A stretch of DNA of 64,000 nucleotides. Origin: Auricularia sp. M13. Lineage: Eukaryota > Basidiomycota > Agaricomycetes > Auriculariales > Auriculariaceae. Positions within the stretch are counted from its first letter, which is position 1; each line of letters opens with the position of its first letter. The stretch spans positions 2,790,001-2,854,000 of the forward strand of contig CM073195.1 of NCBI GenBank assembly GCA_037042915.1, in the 5' to 3' direction. Positions 36,236 through 46,638 of the stretch are shown one piece after another. The notes beneath the pieces were generated by a model, which ran no database searches, was not told the origin of the DNA, and was given only the letters and a program-made list of their open reading frames with translations. A program made the translations under genes and the position numbers.

Positions 36236-37861
36236 AGTTCAAGTCGTCGTTCAGAGCATCATGCATAGATAGAGATGTCGCATTTGTCATTTATTGTATT
36301 CGAGGCGGCCCTCGCGGCCCAGCACAGGACCCAATCGCAATGTTCTTGGTATTAAACATCCGCTGATTCCGCTCTCTGTGTTTTGGCCTCCACAATGCCC
36401 GGACGCGCGGTGCTTCTCCTGTCGGCGACGATCTCCAGGCTAGCTTGTATCGCGCTCTGGTCTTCATGGTCTACTTGTGCGCAACATGTGTAATCCGTAT
36501 CTCGCCTGCGCGTTCACCTTGCTGTACGGCCTATTACCAGTGGTCTGGCTTTCGGCGTTGCTTTTCGATGATACTGCGGTCCCTTCGCCGTTCCCACCCT
36601 CCAAAACGCTTGATTACATATGGCATCCAATTGGGGCCACGGGCTGCCGCGCTCCGGTTTTCTATCTGCTTGTTTCCTGCCAGTGGTATCTCTGTTCGGC
36701 CAGGACCCGCCATCCAAGTTGTTGACGCTCGATGCAACGCTCCCAATTGGGCACAACCTCGCTGCAAATCTCTTCATACAGCGTCACGAGCCATGTGCAT
36801 GTATGGTCCGTGCGTGATGTTGCGCCGTTGCTGTTTTTGGTTGCACCGTTACCAGTTTCAAACCCTGTCCACCCAACGCGGTCTTCGACGGCCATCCACG
36901 TGACTCAAATATCTCTCTGGACTATTGACTGCCTGGCTCAGGTGCTGTGAGCTGGGGCCCTGTGCCTTCCAGCGGTCGTATTTGCCACAGCGGCGTCGCG
37001 TGCACGCTTGCATCATTGCTGCGGCCATTCGGCCTCCAAGGCTAGCTAGATGATGCAGAGCGGTATGCCAGACCGATGCCGCGAAAGAGAGACGGGGAAG
37101 CGTAGAAGTCGAAGCGTTGAGTAACGGAACTCTCTTCATGTCTAAATGCCGGGTGCACGAGGCCCGGATGTTATCCCCCGCACACAGCGCCTCCCTGTTC
37201 CTCGTTCTCACATGCACGATAGAGCTTTAGCCCTGCAGTATATGTGATAGACAATAATAGACGTCCATGAAGTAAGGGCTCGCGTGTCTCTGCGTGCTTC
37301 CATGCACCGAATGCGCTAACGGCTATCGACCAAACGTCAAACCGACGCTCGCGGTGGTTTTCGTTGTTCTGGACGGGATCTCGATTCTTTTCTAACTGCT
37401 AAGACTAGCGCACCGGTGCCTGGTCAGGTGATCCTCGTCGTAGGCGACTTCGCTTTGCAGCCGCTTTGTCAGTCGTTGTTCTACTCCAACAGCATCCTCC
37501 ACATTCCACTCTTCCAATGGCGAGGATGAGCTTGACTACCGGGTAGGGTGCTGGTAGTGCAAGTGCCGATAGCGTCTGTGCACGCTCCGCCTGGAATCCG
37601 CGCTTGCTTCGATGCGAACGCTCGCCGTTCCTTGGTCTGAGAGTCGTCCTCGCGAGTGGATTTTTAGTGAAGATGATCCAGTGGAGGAACGTAGGAAGTG
37701 GGTGCTAGAAGATTTTTTCAGGTGTGCGATGCGAGAGACTTTTTCTCAGGTGCTTTGGCGTCGGCTACCTCGCTAGACGCCGTCGCGAGGCTTCCGCGGC
37801 CTGAGACCCGCCGTCATAGGCGACTATCCAGATAATAGTATCATCTGTTTGACAAACTCAC
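36236..37861. other. gene-poor region, no supported gene
   Basis: About 1.6 kb downstream of the auxilin gene. Open frames of up to 150 codons exist on both strands (for example 36445-36903 plus and 36858-37217 minus), but they overlap each other, lack family resemblance and have unusual residue composition. An imperfect duplication of a CGTCGGCTACSTCGC-like sequence links about 37750-37790 with about 37905-37945. Confidence 0.5.
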
Positions 37862-38077
37862 GTAGGTGTTGCTAGCTGTCCTTATGCGGGAGATGCGGAA
37901 GACTCGTTGCGGTGTTTGCGCGTCGGCTACGTCGCCGAGCATGGCCGCGTCCCAACGACGGCAAATGGCGACCTCGACAGTCGGGAAGCCTTGAGAGGTG
38001 TTTCCAATGGTGGCCTTCTGGTATAGGAGCGGAATATGGGCCTCGTCGATGTTGTGTTCAGCCGCAGTGATGCTAGG
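37862..38077 (-). other. possible orphan coding exon
   Basis: A 216-nt (72-codon) minus-strand stretch without stops, bounded by CTGTAG upstream and GTGAGT downstream, with GC-rich third positions like true exons here. It reads PSITAAEHNIDEAHIPLLYQ at its start and WDAAMLGDVADAQTPQRVF later. It can be joined in frame to the Zn2Cys6 gene at 38234-38627 if two weak splice sites are used, which would give that protein a C-terminal domain. No family recognised. Confidence 0.3.
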
Positions 38078-38233
38078 CTACAGAAGTGTGTTATTCCCAC
38101 ATAACAGTGTACATTGAGAGCCTATAGCTCTGGACAGCGTGATCAAGACTGGAAGAGTACATTGCAGGTGTTAGTCGAGGCTGTGAATGAGGATAAATGC
38201 CACTCACAATATGTAAGAAACGGGAGAGGCACG

Positions 38234-38627
38234 TCAAGCACCTCCCGACGTGTCTTTATTGGTGCTTTTGTCCCCGCCGACCTTGTGTTCGTTGGCCTTC
38301 TTCCTGCGACGTCCTGGGATACGGTCTGGCCCTCGTTTCTTGTGCGCCTCGTCATACGAACAAGGAAGTGATCGTCTCGTGCAGTTGGCGCACACGGGAC
38401 GCGCAGAGTCGCATCTCAGCTTGCGATCTACAAGGAATATAAATTCAGCGCCAGAGCTTCCATTGTACATGAAGCTTTTGGATTGCAGGGGACTTACGCC
38501 TGCAGAAATGGCACGCGATCTTCCGCTGCGGCCGCGGTGAGGTTGGACCAGGCGACGTGCCCGTGGAGGCGCGGTTTTCAGGAGCATTGCTACTCGTTGG
38601 AACGTCGCCACTTGCAGACGCACTCAT
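38234..38627 (-). CDS. small Zn2Cys6 (fungal binuclear cluster) protein
   Basis: Putative DNA-binding protein. Exon 1 (38627-38498) encodes a Ser/Pro-rich start and ends in RKIACHFCR. Exon 2 (38427-38234) continues HRKLRCDSARPVCANCTRRS. Together they give Cys spacing C-x2-C-x6-C-x6-C-x2-C-x6-C with the basic RHRKLR segment between the second and third Cys, the hallmark of Gal4-type domains. A basic tail follows (KKRGPDRIPGRRRKKANEH), then a stop, for about 107 residues in total. Short proteins consisting of little more than the cluster are common in agaricomycetes. The short form may be real, or the gene may continue through the exon at 37862-38077. No activation or fungal-TF middle domain is visible. 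Confidence 0.68.
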
Positions 38628-40527
38628 AACGCGGCTGTGGGCGAATGCGAGATGGTATGTGGTCAAGAGATTGACCCCACGAGACTTCCGGTAGGCCTGA
38701 TTCCCGCCGGATGTGTAGACTTGTACATCAAGCAAAGGTCGAGGGTTCTTGTTCGGAGCTGCTCGGAGAGCAGGGAACGCCCGAGTTACTGGGATCGCAT
38801 CGAAATGACGAGAGGCTCCGTGAGCGGGACGGTGGCGCCGAGAGTCAACGCCTGTTGGACGCGCGCGAGGTAATTTGAGGAGAGGCGAACTCGAGAGCGT
38901 TCCGATCTGAGCGCAGGGGTCTGCGAGGTGCCGTGGTGCGCGTTCCACGTAACCGTGCACGCTTTCTCTCGGACACAGCCATTTGAATACGCCCCTTCCG
39001 CCGAAGAGCCTAGGAGCGCTACGGCGCCGTTCCTCTGTCAGTATATCATGCTTCTGCAGTCCCAGGGAAAGCAGAGCGGAGACACTGGTCCCGATCTATG
39101 CGATCTTCGCGCACGTCGCGGGAACGGTCGGGGACTCGGTCGCGCGCACATGGAACTACGTACCTCGTGAGATTCACTTCTGAAGGGAGATGCTTGCCGA
39201 ATCTTGGCGGTATGCGGATGCACGTCTCCTCCCCACATCCGGAACGGTACAGCCGTACCCGCGCCCTTCAAGAGTCCTTGCAGACCGGGTGTACACCCGC
39301 GCGCCGGCAGCCATCCGCAACCTGCAACATCTCGGGGAACTGCGAGGGCTCAGAGAGCCCACGTGCTGCCACCCATTGCGTGTCGTTCAATGTTACGGGA
39401 CAGATGCAAATGGCACTGAGCATCATAGGAATTGAGGTTGCGCGTGGGGAGCTGTGCAGCTGCGGCCCGTCGAGTGTCCGGACCCAGGCTGCTGCCACTT
39501 GCACATCTCTTCTCAGCGACAATGATTCCATGTGCCTTCATCTGCATCTGCGTTCATAAATAAACAAAACGGAATGTCATGATCGTCCGGACCTGAGAAA
39601 GAAGTCGATGGGCGAGGTATCGCAGCGCGGAACCGTCAAGGGACGGATCGTATTGGTCGAACGCGAAGGCTGACATCTCTCCGTCTCCGTCGTCGCTGTC
39701 GTCAGAATACAGCACACGACGTGTGGTACTCATTCTGAGCATGCCCACCCTCGCGACTCCCGTCAGAATTTTGATGACTTCTAGTTCTGAGTCCATGGCA
39801 ATGTTCCGCCGCCGGCGTGCAATGCTCGCGGCACCAATTGAACAGCTGGCTCGTGAGTCGTGATGTAACAAACGCCGCTACGCGGCACATGTGGTGTCTG
39901 CAAGTGGTCTGCGACCGAGGCAAGCGCTGGGTTTCCAGAAGGCGTGACGTACTGGGAATCTGAGCTCGCGGATAAGCTTGTACCTCCGTGCACGGTCGTC
40001 CACGGGCCATGGTCAGTGCGTGCATTTACTGGACAGAGACTGACAATGACATGAGTTGGCCGTATGATCCGGGTCCAGCATGTGGCCTAAGGCCGACGAG
40101 TCTTTGAATTCTGGTGAGGAATAGCACATTCGGTACCCGTAAGGTGCTTTAACCACTTCTTGTCAGTGACGTTTCATGCGCAACTGCGAAGTCCCTGCAC
40201 CTTGACGGCGGCAATGGTCATCGGAAGGGGCCAGCCTCCGAGGATATCCACCGGGAGAATGTCAACGAATCAAGGGCGCAAAACCTGCAAACGCCAGGCC
40301 AAGGAGTCGTCAATTGTTTGATTCTTCCACAGCATCATGCTAGAAGTCAGTCAGTGTTGCATAAGTGCGTGGTGCAGGTAATGATATGGAGCTCCTTTGC
40401 GCAAAAGAATTTGGAATAGCTTTGGGAGAACGGATCCCACAGGAGTAAAACTACAAGGTCATGCATATGTCGCGCATCGACGGATGAAATGTCATTATCA
40501 ACAACTCTGATACACGAAAAACGTTAC
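38628..40527. other. gene-poor region, no firm gene
   Basis: About 1.9 kb upstream of the Zn2Cys6 gene. Open frames at 39098-39559 (plus) and 39554-40025 (minus) are short. One minus-strand frame (39554-39871) has a protein-like, acidic stretch (YSDDSDDGDGEMSAFAFDQY), but no start, splice partner or family could be established. The region may hold a decayed gene, a noncoding RNA or only regulatory DNA. Confidence 0.4.
40517..40521 (-). terminator. RNA polymerase III terminator of tRNA-Ile
   Basis: Run of five T on the minus strand, 7 nt downstream of the tRNA 3' end. Confidence 0.7.
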
Positions 40528-40601
40528 TGGCCCACCTGAGGCTTGAACTCAGAGCCTTCGAGTTATTAGCTCGACGCGCTAACCAATTGCGCCAGCAGGC
40601 C
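40528..40601 (-). tRNA. tRNA-Ile (anticodon AAU), intronless
   Basis: 74 nt folding into a full cloverleaf on the minus strand. The acceptor stem pairs GGCCTGC with GTGGGCC (two G-T wobbles) and the discriminator base is A. The D arm is GCGC/GCGC around AATTGGTTA. The anticodon stem TCGAG/CTCGA encloses the loop CTAATAA with anticodon AAT. The T arm is CTGAG/CTCAG around TTCAAGC. The adenosine at position 34 would be read as inosine, decoding AUU/AUC/AUA. No intron interrupts the anticodon loop. Confidence 0.95.
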
Positions 40602-40659
40602 ATGAGTTGTACTCAGTGGAATACTTGTCCTCACCACTGACAAGCAATACGACGAAGGA

Positions 40660-42923
40660 ATGAACCGGCAAACTCCGGTACTCGCGGCTGATTGTCCACC
40701 GCGTCCATCATCCCATAGTGAGATGATGCAGCTTACACCTCCTGCCTCTTCGTCCTCAAACGGTGCGGCAGTACGACCATCGCTGATAACGCCCATTGAT
40801 GGCCCACCTGCGTCGAAACGGTCTTGTACTCGCGAGCGGTCGCAGGGCCCGGTCGAAATGAGCGTGCAGCAGATTGAGGACGCGCGCCAGGCCTCGCTGG
40901 GCAGGGTGCTGGACGTCTGGTCCAGGCTGGAGGAGCGATACGCGGTGCCGCTTGAGGACGACGACGTGGTGGACATCAGCACCGGCCGCATCGTCGAGGA
41001 CCGCGGCGTCCTGCGTTCGATGCTCGCAAACGGCCCCCGACTCTTTGGCTTTGCGCCGCACGGCGATGAGGCTGAGCCTGTGACCGAGGCCGAGACGGAC
41101 TGCGAGGCCGAGGAGGAGGAGAGCGACGACGAGCTAGGCCGCTGGCCGTCCGACAACGCCAACCACATCGACAACCTCCGGCGGCGCATGCAGCTCGACC
41201 CGCTCGACAAGGAAGATCTGGAATCATTTTTGCGCGCTGAGCAGGAACGACGGCGCCTGGAGGACGAGCCGGAGTCAGGCAGTTCGCGTGCCACCTCGCC
41301 AGACATTGACGCCCCATTGCCAGAGGTCTATGAATCAGATGACGGCGACCCAGAACTACCGCCGGCGACTTCGGATCCTGAAGAAGAGCTCAACGAGGCC
41401 AGCGAATCCGAAGATGAGCTGCTGCTCGTTGACGACAACGACGAGGCATCCGCAACTAGAATAGTCGCGTCTACCCCGAAACCGAAACCGAAGCCGCAGC
41501 TATCACTAGTTTCCAAAGTCACTCTACCGACCCCTCCGCGCTCCCAATCTATGGATAGTACGCGTGCCCATTTTCCGTCTCCCGTCAAACAACCTCCATC
41601 TACACCCCGCCATACGCTGCGCACGCCAACTCGCGTTGCATCAACACCAAGCAGTCGATCTAATGCAGGAGCATCCACATCTAAGCCAGTCTTTGCTCGG
41701 CCTGACCCTCCAGCACCGAAGCGTGTTATGGAAGTTGTGCTGCCTCTGTACACGGTATGCTACCCAAGCGTCTTCTTCATCGTCGCCTGATGGGTTTAAA
41801 GAAACAAAGCTCCCCGCAACAGAAAAGCTCCCCGTCAGGCCGCAAAAATTCTGCTCAAGTGCTACCCACCCCTTCTCCATCTGTCTCAGATGTGCCACAT
41901 GTGGATTTCAGTCGAAGGCGAAAGGTATGCGCTATGCCCTTGCTCCTTGGACCGATTTTGCCTTCTTATGCATTTATCGAATTCCAGACCTGTACGCCAT
42001 CACCGCGGAAGACTCCTGCTGCTGCGACGCCTTCGCCTGCTTCTGGTCTGCGCAAGGCATCTGCACGTGTAGCGCGGCACAGCACAAGTGGCCCTACTAC
42101 GCCAAGCTCTTCCAACAGAGGCAAATCCAGGGCAGCTCCGCCTCGCGTAGTAGACTCTCCCTCGCCTACATCAAGCACAGAGCCCGACGACCCGATGGCG
42201 CTCGTATCTCGAACACCATCTCCTCTCGCTGAGGCGCAAGCCATTCGACATTCGCCCTCTCCACCGCCTGCAGCCTCCTCTCCCAGAAAACGGAAGCGGG
42301 TATCCAATATCGATGCCGATACACACCTAGCTTCGCCTACGAAACGGCGCGCCCAATCGCATGCACGGGAACGTCCGAAAGTCGAGCACTCGCCGCCTTC
42401 GTCGCCCACGCGACCGGTTGCCGGACCGAGCTCAACGCCAGCCATGGCGTGGCCGGGCTGGCAAATGCCTATGCCTCCGCCGTCAGCACCATTTGCGATG
42501 CCAGGCATGCCCATGCATCCTCAGCAGGTCGGCGGCCAGCACGCATTTGTGGCGCAGTTCATGGCGCAGGTGCAGCACATGAACATGCTCGCGCAGGCCA
42601 TGCTCCCGTCCTTCTTTCCCTCTGCGCCGCCGGTGCCACAACCGCCCGCTCCACCACCTGCCGCGCCCGCGCGTGCGCGCTCGGCGGACTCGCGTTCGCC
42701 CGAGCCAGAGCACCGCCCGCGACGGCGCAGTTCGCTCCGCAAGTCGACGTCCAGCGCGGAGCCTGGCGTGCGGAAGCACGTGTCGTTCCTTCTCCAGAAC
42801 GACGACAGGTCGTCGGACGAGGAAGGGCGTGGAAGGACTCGGGAGCGAGTGCGCATCAGAGGGACGCCTGCGCCTGGGCGGGGGGAGGGCCGAAGCAGGA
42901 CGAGTAGCGCGCCTGCCAGATGA
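40660..42923 (+). CDS. SCM3: probable centromere protein SCM3 (CENP-A/Cse4 chaperone)
   Basis: The first exon contains a block matching the Scm3 domain that binds CENP-A/H4: ASLGRVLDVWSRLEERYAVP then DDDVVDISTGRIVEDRGVLR, close to the family pattern of D-E-I-D-L-x-T-G-E-I-V-x-D-x-G-x-L-R. An acidic region follows (EAETDCEAEEEESDDELGRW). The rest is a long Ser/Pro/Arg-rich, disordered tail with nuclear-localisation-like clusters (SSPRKRKRVSN, SPTKRRAQSHARERP) and a Met/Pro-rich patch (WPGWQMPMPPPSAPFAMPGM). About 690 residues in three exons, introns near 41758-41805 and 41930-41988. Long basidiomycete tails of this kind are usual for centromere proteins. The assignment depends on about 45 residues. 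The ATG is only 58 bp from the 5' end of the divergent tRNA-Ile, so a later ATG (for example 40724) is possible. Confidence 0.7.
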
Positions 42924-43120
42924 ACTGCAGCTGGGTATCTAAATTGTGTATCCTTGCCGTCTGCGCTCTGTATTTTGTTGGTCCCGTAGATGTGTATGTT
43001 GCTGCAGCCGTTGTATCAGTATGCATGCTAATCTCATCGCTTTCCTTGTCGCGTTCCTTCCTGTCGCGCGGTTGTTCTCCATTGCGGTAGTATAAGTTAC
43101 AATCATGTGAGAAATGGGGC

Positions 43121-44539
43121 TCACGGGGAGACAGGTGCGTGGACGGCAGGCGCAAATCCCATGCGGAGGCTTGTCGGATCGTACACCGTGTAGATGTGCC
43201 TGTTTGCCGGTCAATGAGACATCCACTACAGCGCAAGCAAAACGTACTCGATGAACTTCTGCCCAATGTAGAACTTGTCGGGCCCTGCAGTGCTAATTTG
43301 GGCCCAGTAGACGCCGCTTGGGAGGCCCAAAAGGTGATACTGGTCCTGCGTGATGATGGCATCTTCAGTACAGGATAATCGCTGGGTTCAAGACATTCGC
43401 GGCGTACTTCAGGCACAAGGTACTGCTCAGGCGTGAGCTCAAAGCTCGTGCAATCGTGAAGCCAAAGCTGCCGCTCGGCTTAGCGGTGAACTTGCTGAGG
43501 AAGTGCGTCTGGTCCCAGTCTCCGCCTTCTTGCTCAAGCCAGGGAAAGGACGCGTCCACGGGGGACGAAGATGTGTGTCGCGCCTGTATCTATAAGTGCG
43601 CCATAGTTCCCGCGACCCAGCGCGGTGCCATTCGTCGTGACTGCGGCGATGGTCACGACCCACGAGCTGACGAGGCCGTCGCGCGCCGCGGTGGGCACAT
43701 ACGTCAGCGCGCCGCTGTAACGGGCATGGTCGATCCACCCGACCGTCAGCTCGCCGTCGACCGCGTACGCCACACCGCGCTCGAGCGGGCGGAAGTAGAC
43801 GCCGAGGACCTCGTCGGCGATCACGCCTTGCGCGGCGAGGGTGTTCATCCATGTGGGCACCAGCACGGTATGCGACACCGTGTTGTTCGTTTGCCGGATG
43901 CCCTCCAGGCCGAGGATGCCGTCGATGCCCTGTTCGGTTCGCCGTAGCCTTCGTTGTAGGCCGCGACGCCGATGGATTGGTTGACTGCTGTCAGGCCTGC
44001 AATGGACACCTGGGTTATGGTCTTAGGTAAGGGGCGTTGCAGATAAGATCATCATTGCCTATGGGAGCGACGGGACCGCAAGGTTGATGTTTACCGTGTC
44101 GATCCATTCTGTGCCATTGACATATCCGGACCCGTAAGTGATCTCGAACGTCTCGTGGGTGCTGGAGTTCGCGGTTCACATAGGGGACTCAGCGAGCTCC
44201 CCCGGGCTGCAGACTCACTTGAGTGCGCCTGCCTCTGGGACGTAGGTCTTGTTCGCCCCGACCCATGTGTTGGAGGGTCCCGTGTCGACTAAGAGATTGA
44301 AAGACTACACAGAAGCGTAATGATTTGGCGGGAAAGCCAGCGCGACACACCTGCCCGCCAACGGTGACGTTCGCGAAATAATTGATTGAGTTGCTGCCAA
44401 CTGGGATCCTGGTGCCGTCGGCGTCGCGCTTCGACAGTGCGTTCTCTCCATGGCGATGGTGCGCGTGTAGTTTAAGCTTCAAGGGGTCTGCGAGAGCGCA
44501 AGCGGCTAAGGAAGCAACGAATAGTAGAATCCGAGCCAT
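43121..44539 (-). pseudogene. polyporopepsin-like aspartic protease, frameshifted
   Basis: Secreted A1-family pepsin-like protease with a signal peptide (MARILLFVASLAACALADPL) and a basic propeptide. The exons give LLVDTGPSNTWVG (first catalytic Asp, with DTGP instead of the usual DTGS), ETFEITYGSGYVNGTEW (flap), QVSIAGLTAVNQSIGVA, GIDGILGLEGIRQ, ALIDTGATHIFVP (second catalytic Asp), FELTPEQYLVP and the end HIYTVYDPTSLRMGFAPAV. The conserved segments do not lie in one frame. Single-base shifts are needed near 43930-43940, near 43560 in a run of five C, and near 43446-43453; no intron of usable size repairs them. A fourth disturbance may lie near 43375-43400. Either the gene is decayed or the assembly has errors here. 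All other genes in the window read cleanly, which favours decay. Confidence 0.7.
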
Positions 44540-45024
44540 GGTGGAAAAATAAGCAGAAAGTGCGCGAACAGACAATCTGAGGATCCATTGGTGATCAAGC
44601 AGTGAGGACTTATATGGCTAAGTAGGCAAGCTGATGAGCGCTGGAAGATGAGAGGCAACAGCGTCATTCGATTTGTGAGCGCATGCCACAAGTACGACGA
44701 ACACAGAAGTCGGCACCGGCTAGAGCGATGAAGCGGTAAGGCTTTGCCCATTCTCCCCTCGAGCCCTCAATCCGAGGAGAGAAAACGTGTACGCCGAGAA
44801 CGCTGAAGCCCAAGGAAGACGCAGAGTAGGTTGGAGCAGAGTATCCATTGACTCGTTGCAGTTCTAGGCATTCCAGTAGGCGCTTCGCGAGAGCATTGCG
44901 CGTAATTTAAGCAATATCTTGAAGGGAAGGCTGCGCGCCTGCGCCTCTGTCGGGCAATATGAATGCAGCAGACATATGAGCGCAGGTCAAGCCGTGAGAC
45001 TGAGTCGGCGACTGCCGCTGGCGC
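44540..45024. promoter_or_regulatory. divergent intergenic region, aspartic protease / ARC1
   Basis: About 485 bp. A TATA-like element (TATAAG within CCATATAAGTCC, minus strand, 44605-44616) lies about 70 nt upstream of the protease ATG. Nothing else recognised. Confidence 0.45.
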
Positions 45025-46420
45025 ATGCTCAGACGCTTGCTATCGACCATGGCCACCGCGCAACAAACTGTCTCCAAACTGCCCGAAAACGTGCGCAAAG
45101 TCGTGCTCGCGGCCGCGAAAGGCCAGGATGCGTACGGGACGTCGCCCAAGGACGAGGCGGCGGTGAGCGAGTGGCTCGAGAAGGTCGCAGCGACCAAGTA
45201 TGACTCGGACGACCAGCTCAAGGCGAGATCCCCGTGCACAATGCCATCGATCACCGCTGATTATGGGGACGCGCGCTGCAGGCTCTGAATACGGACCTTA
45301 CAAGTCGGACGTTCCTCGTCGCGGACCAGTTTACGGCCGCGGACGCCGCGCTGTATGCATCGCTGCATCCCGTCGTTGTGCGTAGCATTGCGTTCCCAAC
45401 CACTTTCAAGGCTTGACGGCACTGTGCAGTCACGATGGACACCCGCGCAATACTACGCGACGCCCGCGCTCACGCGTTACTTCGACCATGTCCAGCGGCT
45501 GCCCATTATCCAGTCCGCTTCCTTACCGCTCGTCAACTTTGACATCGAGAACGCGCCGAAACAACAACGGGCTGCGCAGGAGCCCAAGCAGAAGAAGGAG
45601 AAGGCTCCTGCAGGCGTCGCGGCGAAGGCAAAGGAAGTAGTGGCTGAGGTCGTGGCGCCCGTCGCTGCAGCCAAGGAGGCTGTCGTCGACGCCGCCAAAG
45701 GCAGCAAAAAGGAGAAGGGTGAGAAGAAGGAGAAGAAGGAAAAGGCCGCACCCGCTCCTGCAGCTGCTAAAGAGGACGACAGCGGCACGCCTGTACCGTC
45801 TATGATTGACCTGCGCGTCGGAAAGATCGTACATGGTGAGCTGAAGTTCATCTGACTCCCCGAATTGGTCGATCTGACGCGCTTTCACAGTCGAAAAGCA
45901 CCCTGACGCCGATTCTCTCTACCTGGAAAAGATCGATGTTGGCGAGGCTGAGCCGCGTCAAGTGGTTTCGGGTCTCGTCAACTTCATTCCCATCGAAAAG
46001 ATGCAGGGCGCGGAGCTCATTGTTGTATGCAACATGAAGCCAGCAAAAATGCGCGGTATTCTGTCGCAGGCCATGGTCCTCTGCGTGAGCACCCTTCCAT
46101 CCGTATCCTGATGTTTCTGTAATAATCGTGCGAACCAGGCATCAGCACCAGGGAAAGCGAGCGTCGAGCTCTTGCAGCCTCCCGCGGGCTCCAAGCCAGG
46201 AGATCGCGTATACTTTGAAGGCGAACAGTTCGAGAACGCCACGCCGCTGTCACAGCTCAACCCAAAGAAGAAGATTTTCGAAGCGGTCCAGCCCAACTTC
46301 AAGACGCTGGACAATCGCGAGGCAGCATGGGTAGACCCGGCCACGGGCACTGTACACCGTATCCGCACGAAGGATGGCATCGTGACCTCCCCGACCCTGG
46401 TCGGGGCAAGTTTGTCTTGA
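45025..46420 (+). CDS. ARC1: ARC1-type tRNA-binding cofactor of aminoacyl-tRNA synthetases
   Basis: Cytosolic cofactor (G4p1/AIMP1 family) that binds tRNA and docks methionyl- and glutamyl-tRNA synthetases. The N-terminal GST-C-like part reads [20 protein letters not shown], then [20 protein letters not shown] and [16 protein letters not shown] Lys/Ala-rich linker follows ([33 protein letters not shown]). The C-terminal EMAP-II/OB-fold tRNA-binding domain has [60 protein letters not shown] and [12 protein letters not shown]. About 400 residues. Two in-frame ATGs (45025 and 45049) precede the fold; the first gives eight extra basic residues. The first intron (45233-45281) works only with a GC donor. 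Confidence 0.9.
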
Positions 46421-46638
46421 GTACACACACCTAGAGCAATAAGAACATGCATAGTGCAGGCAAGATCTGTTTCGGGCCTTGAGCCTCGTTGTCTGGCTGG
46501 CTTCCTTGTCCAGACCGCGCGCACCATGCCAAGACGCACATGGGTGCCTCAATTACCGGTCGTCTTGAAACGCGTTGCGAAGCAAATCCATAACGAGGCG
46601 CGATTGCCAACGGAAGCATACACGGCTTGCTCTCTGCC

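Noticed and set aside
36445-36903. 152-codon plus-strand frame downstream of the auxilin gene
   Set aside because: Begins with a non-ATG codon, is unusually rich in Cys/Arg/Ser and has equally long frames on the other strand.
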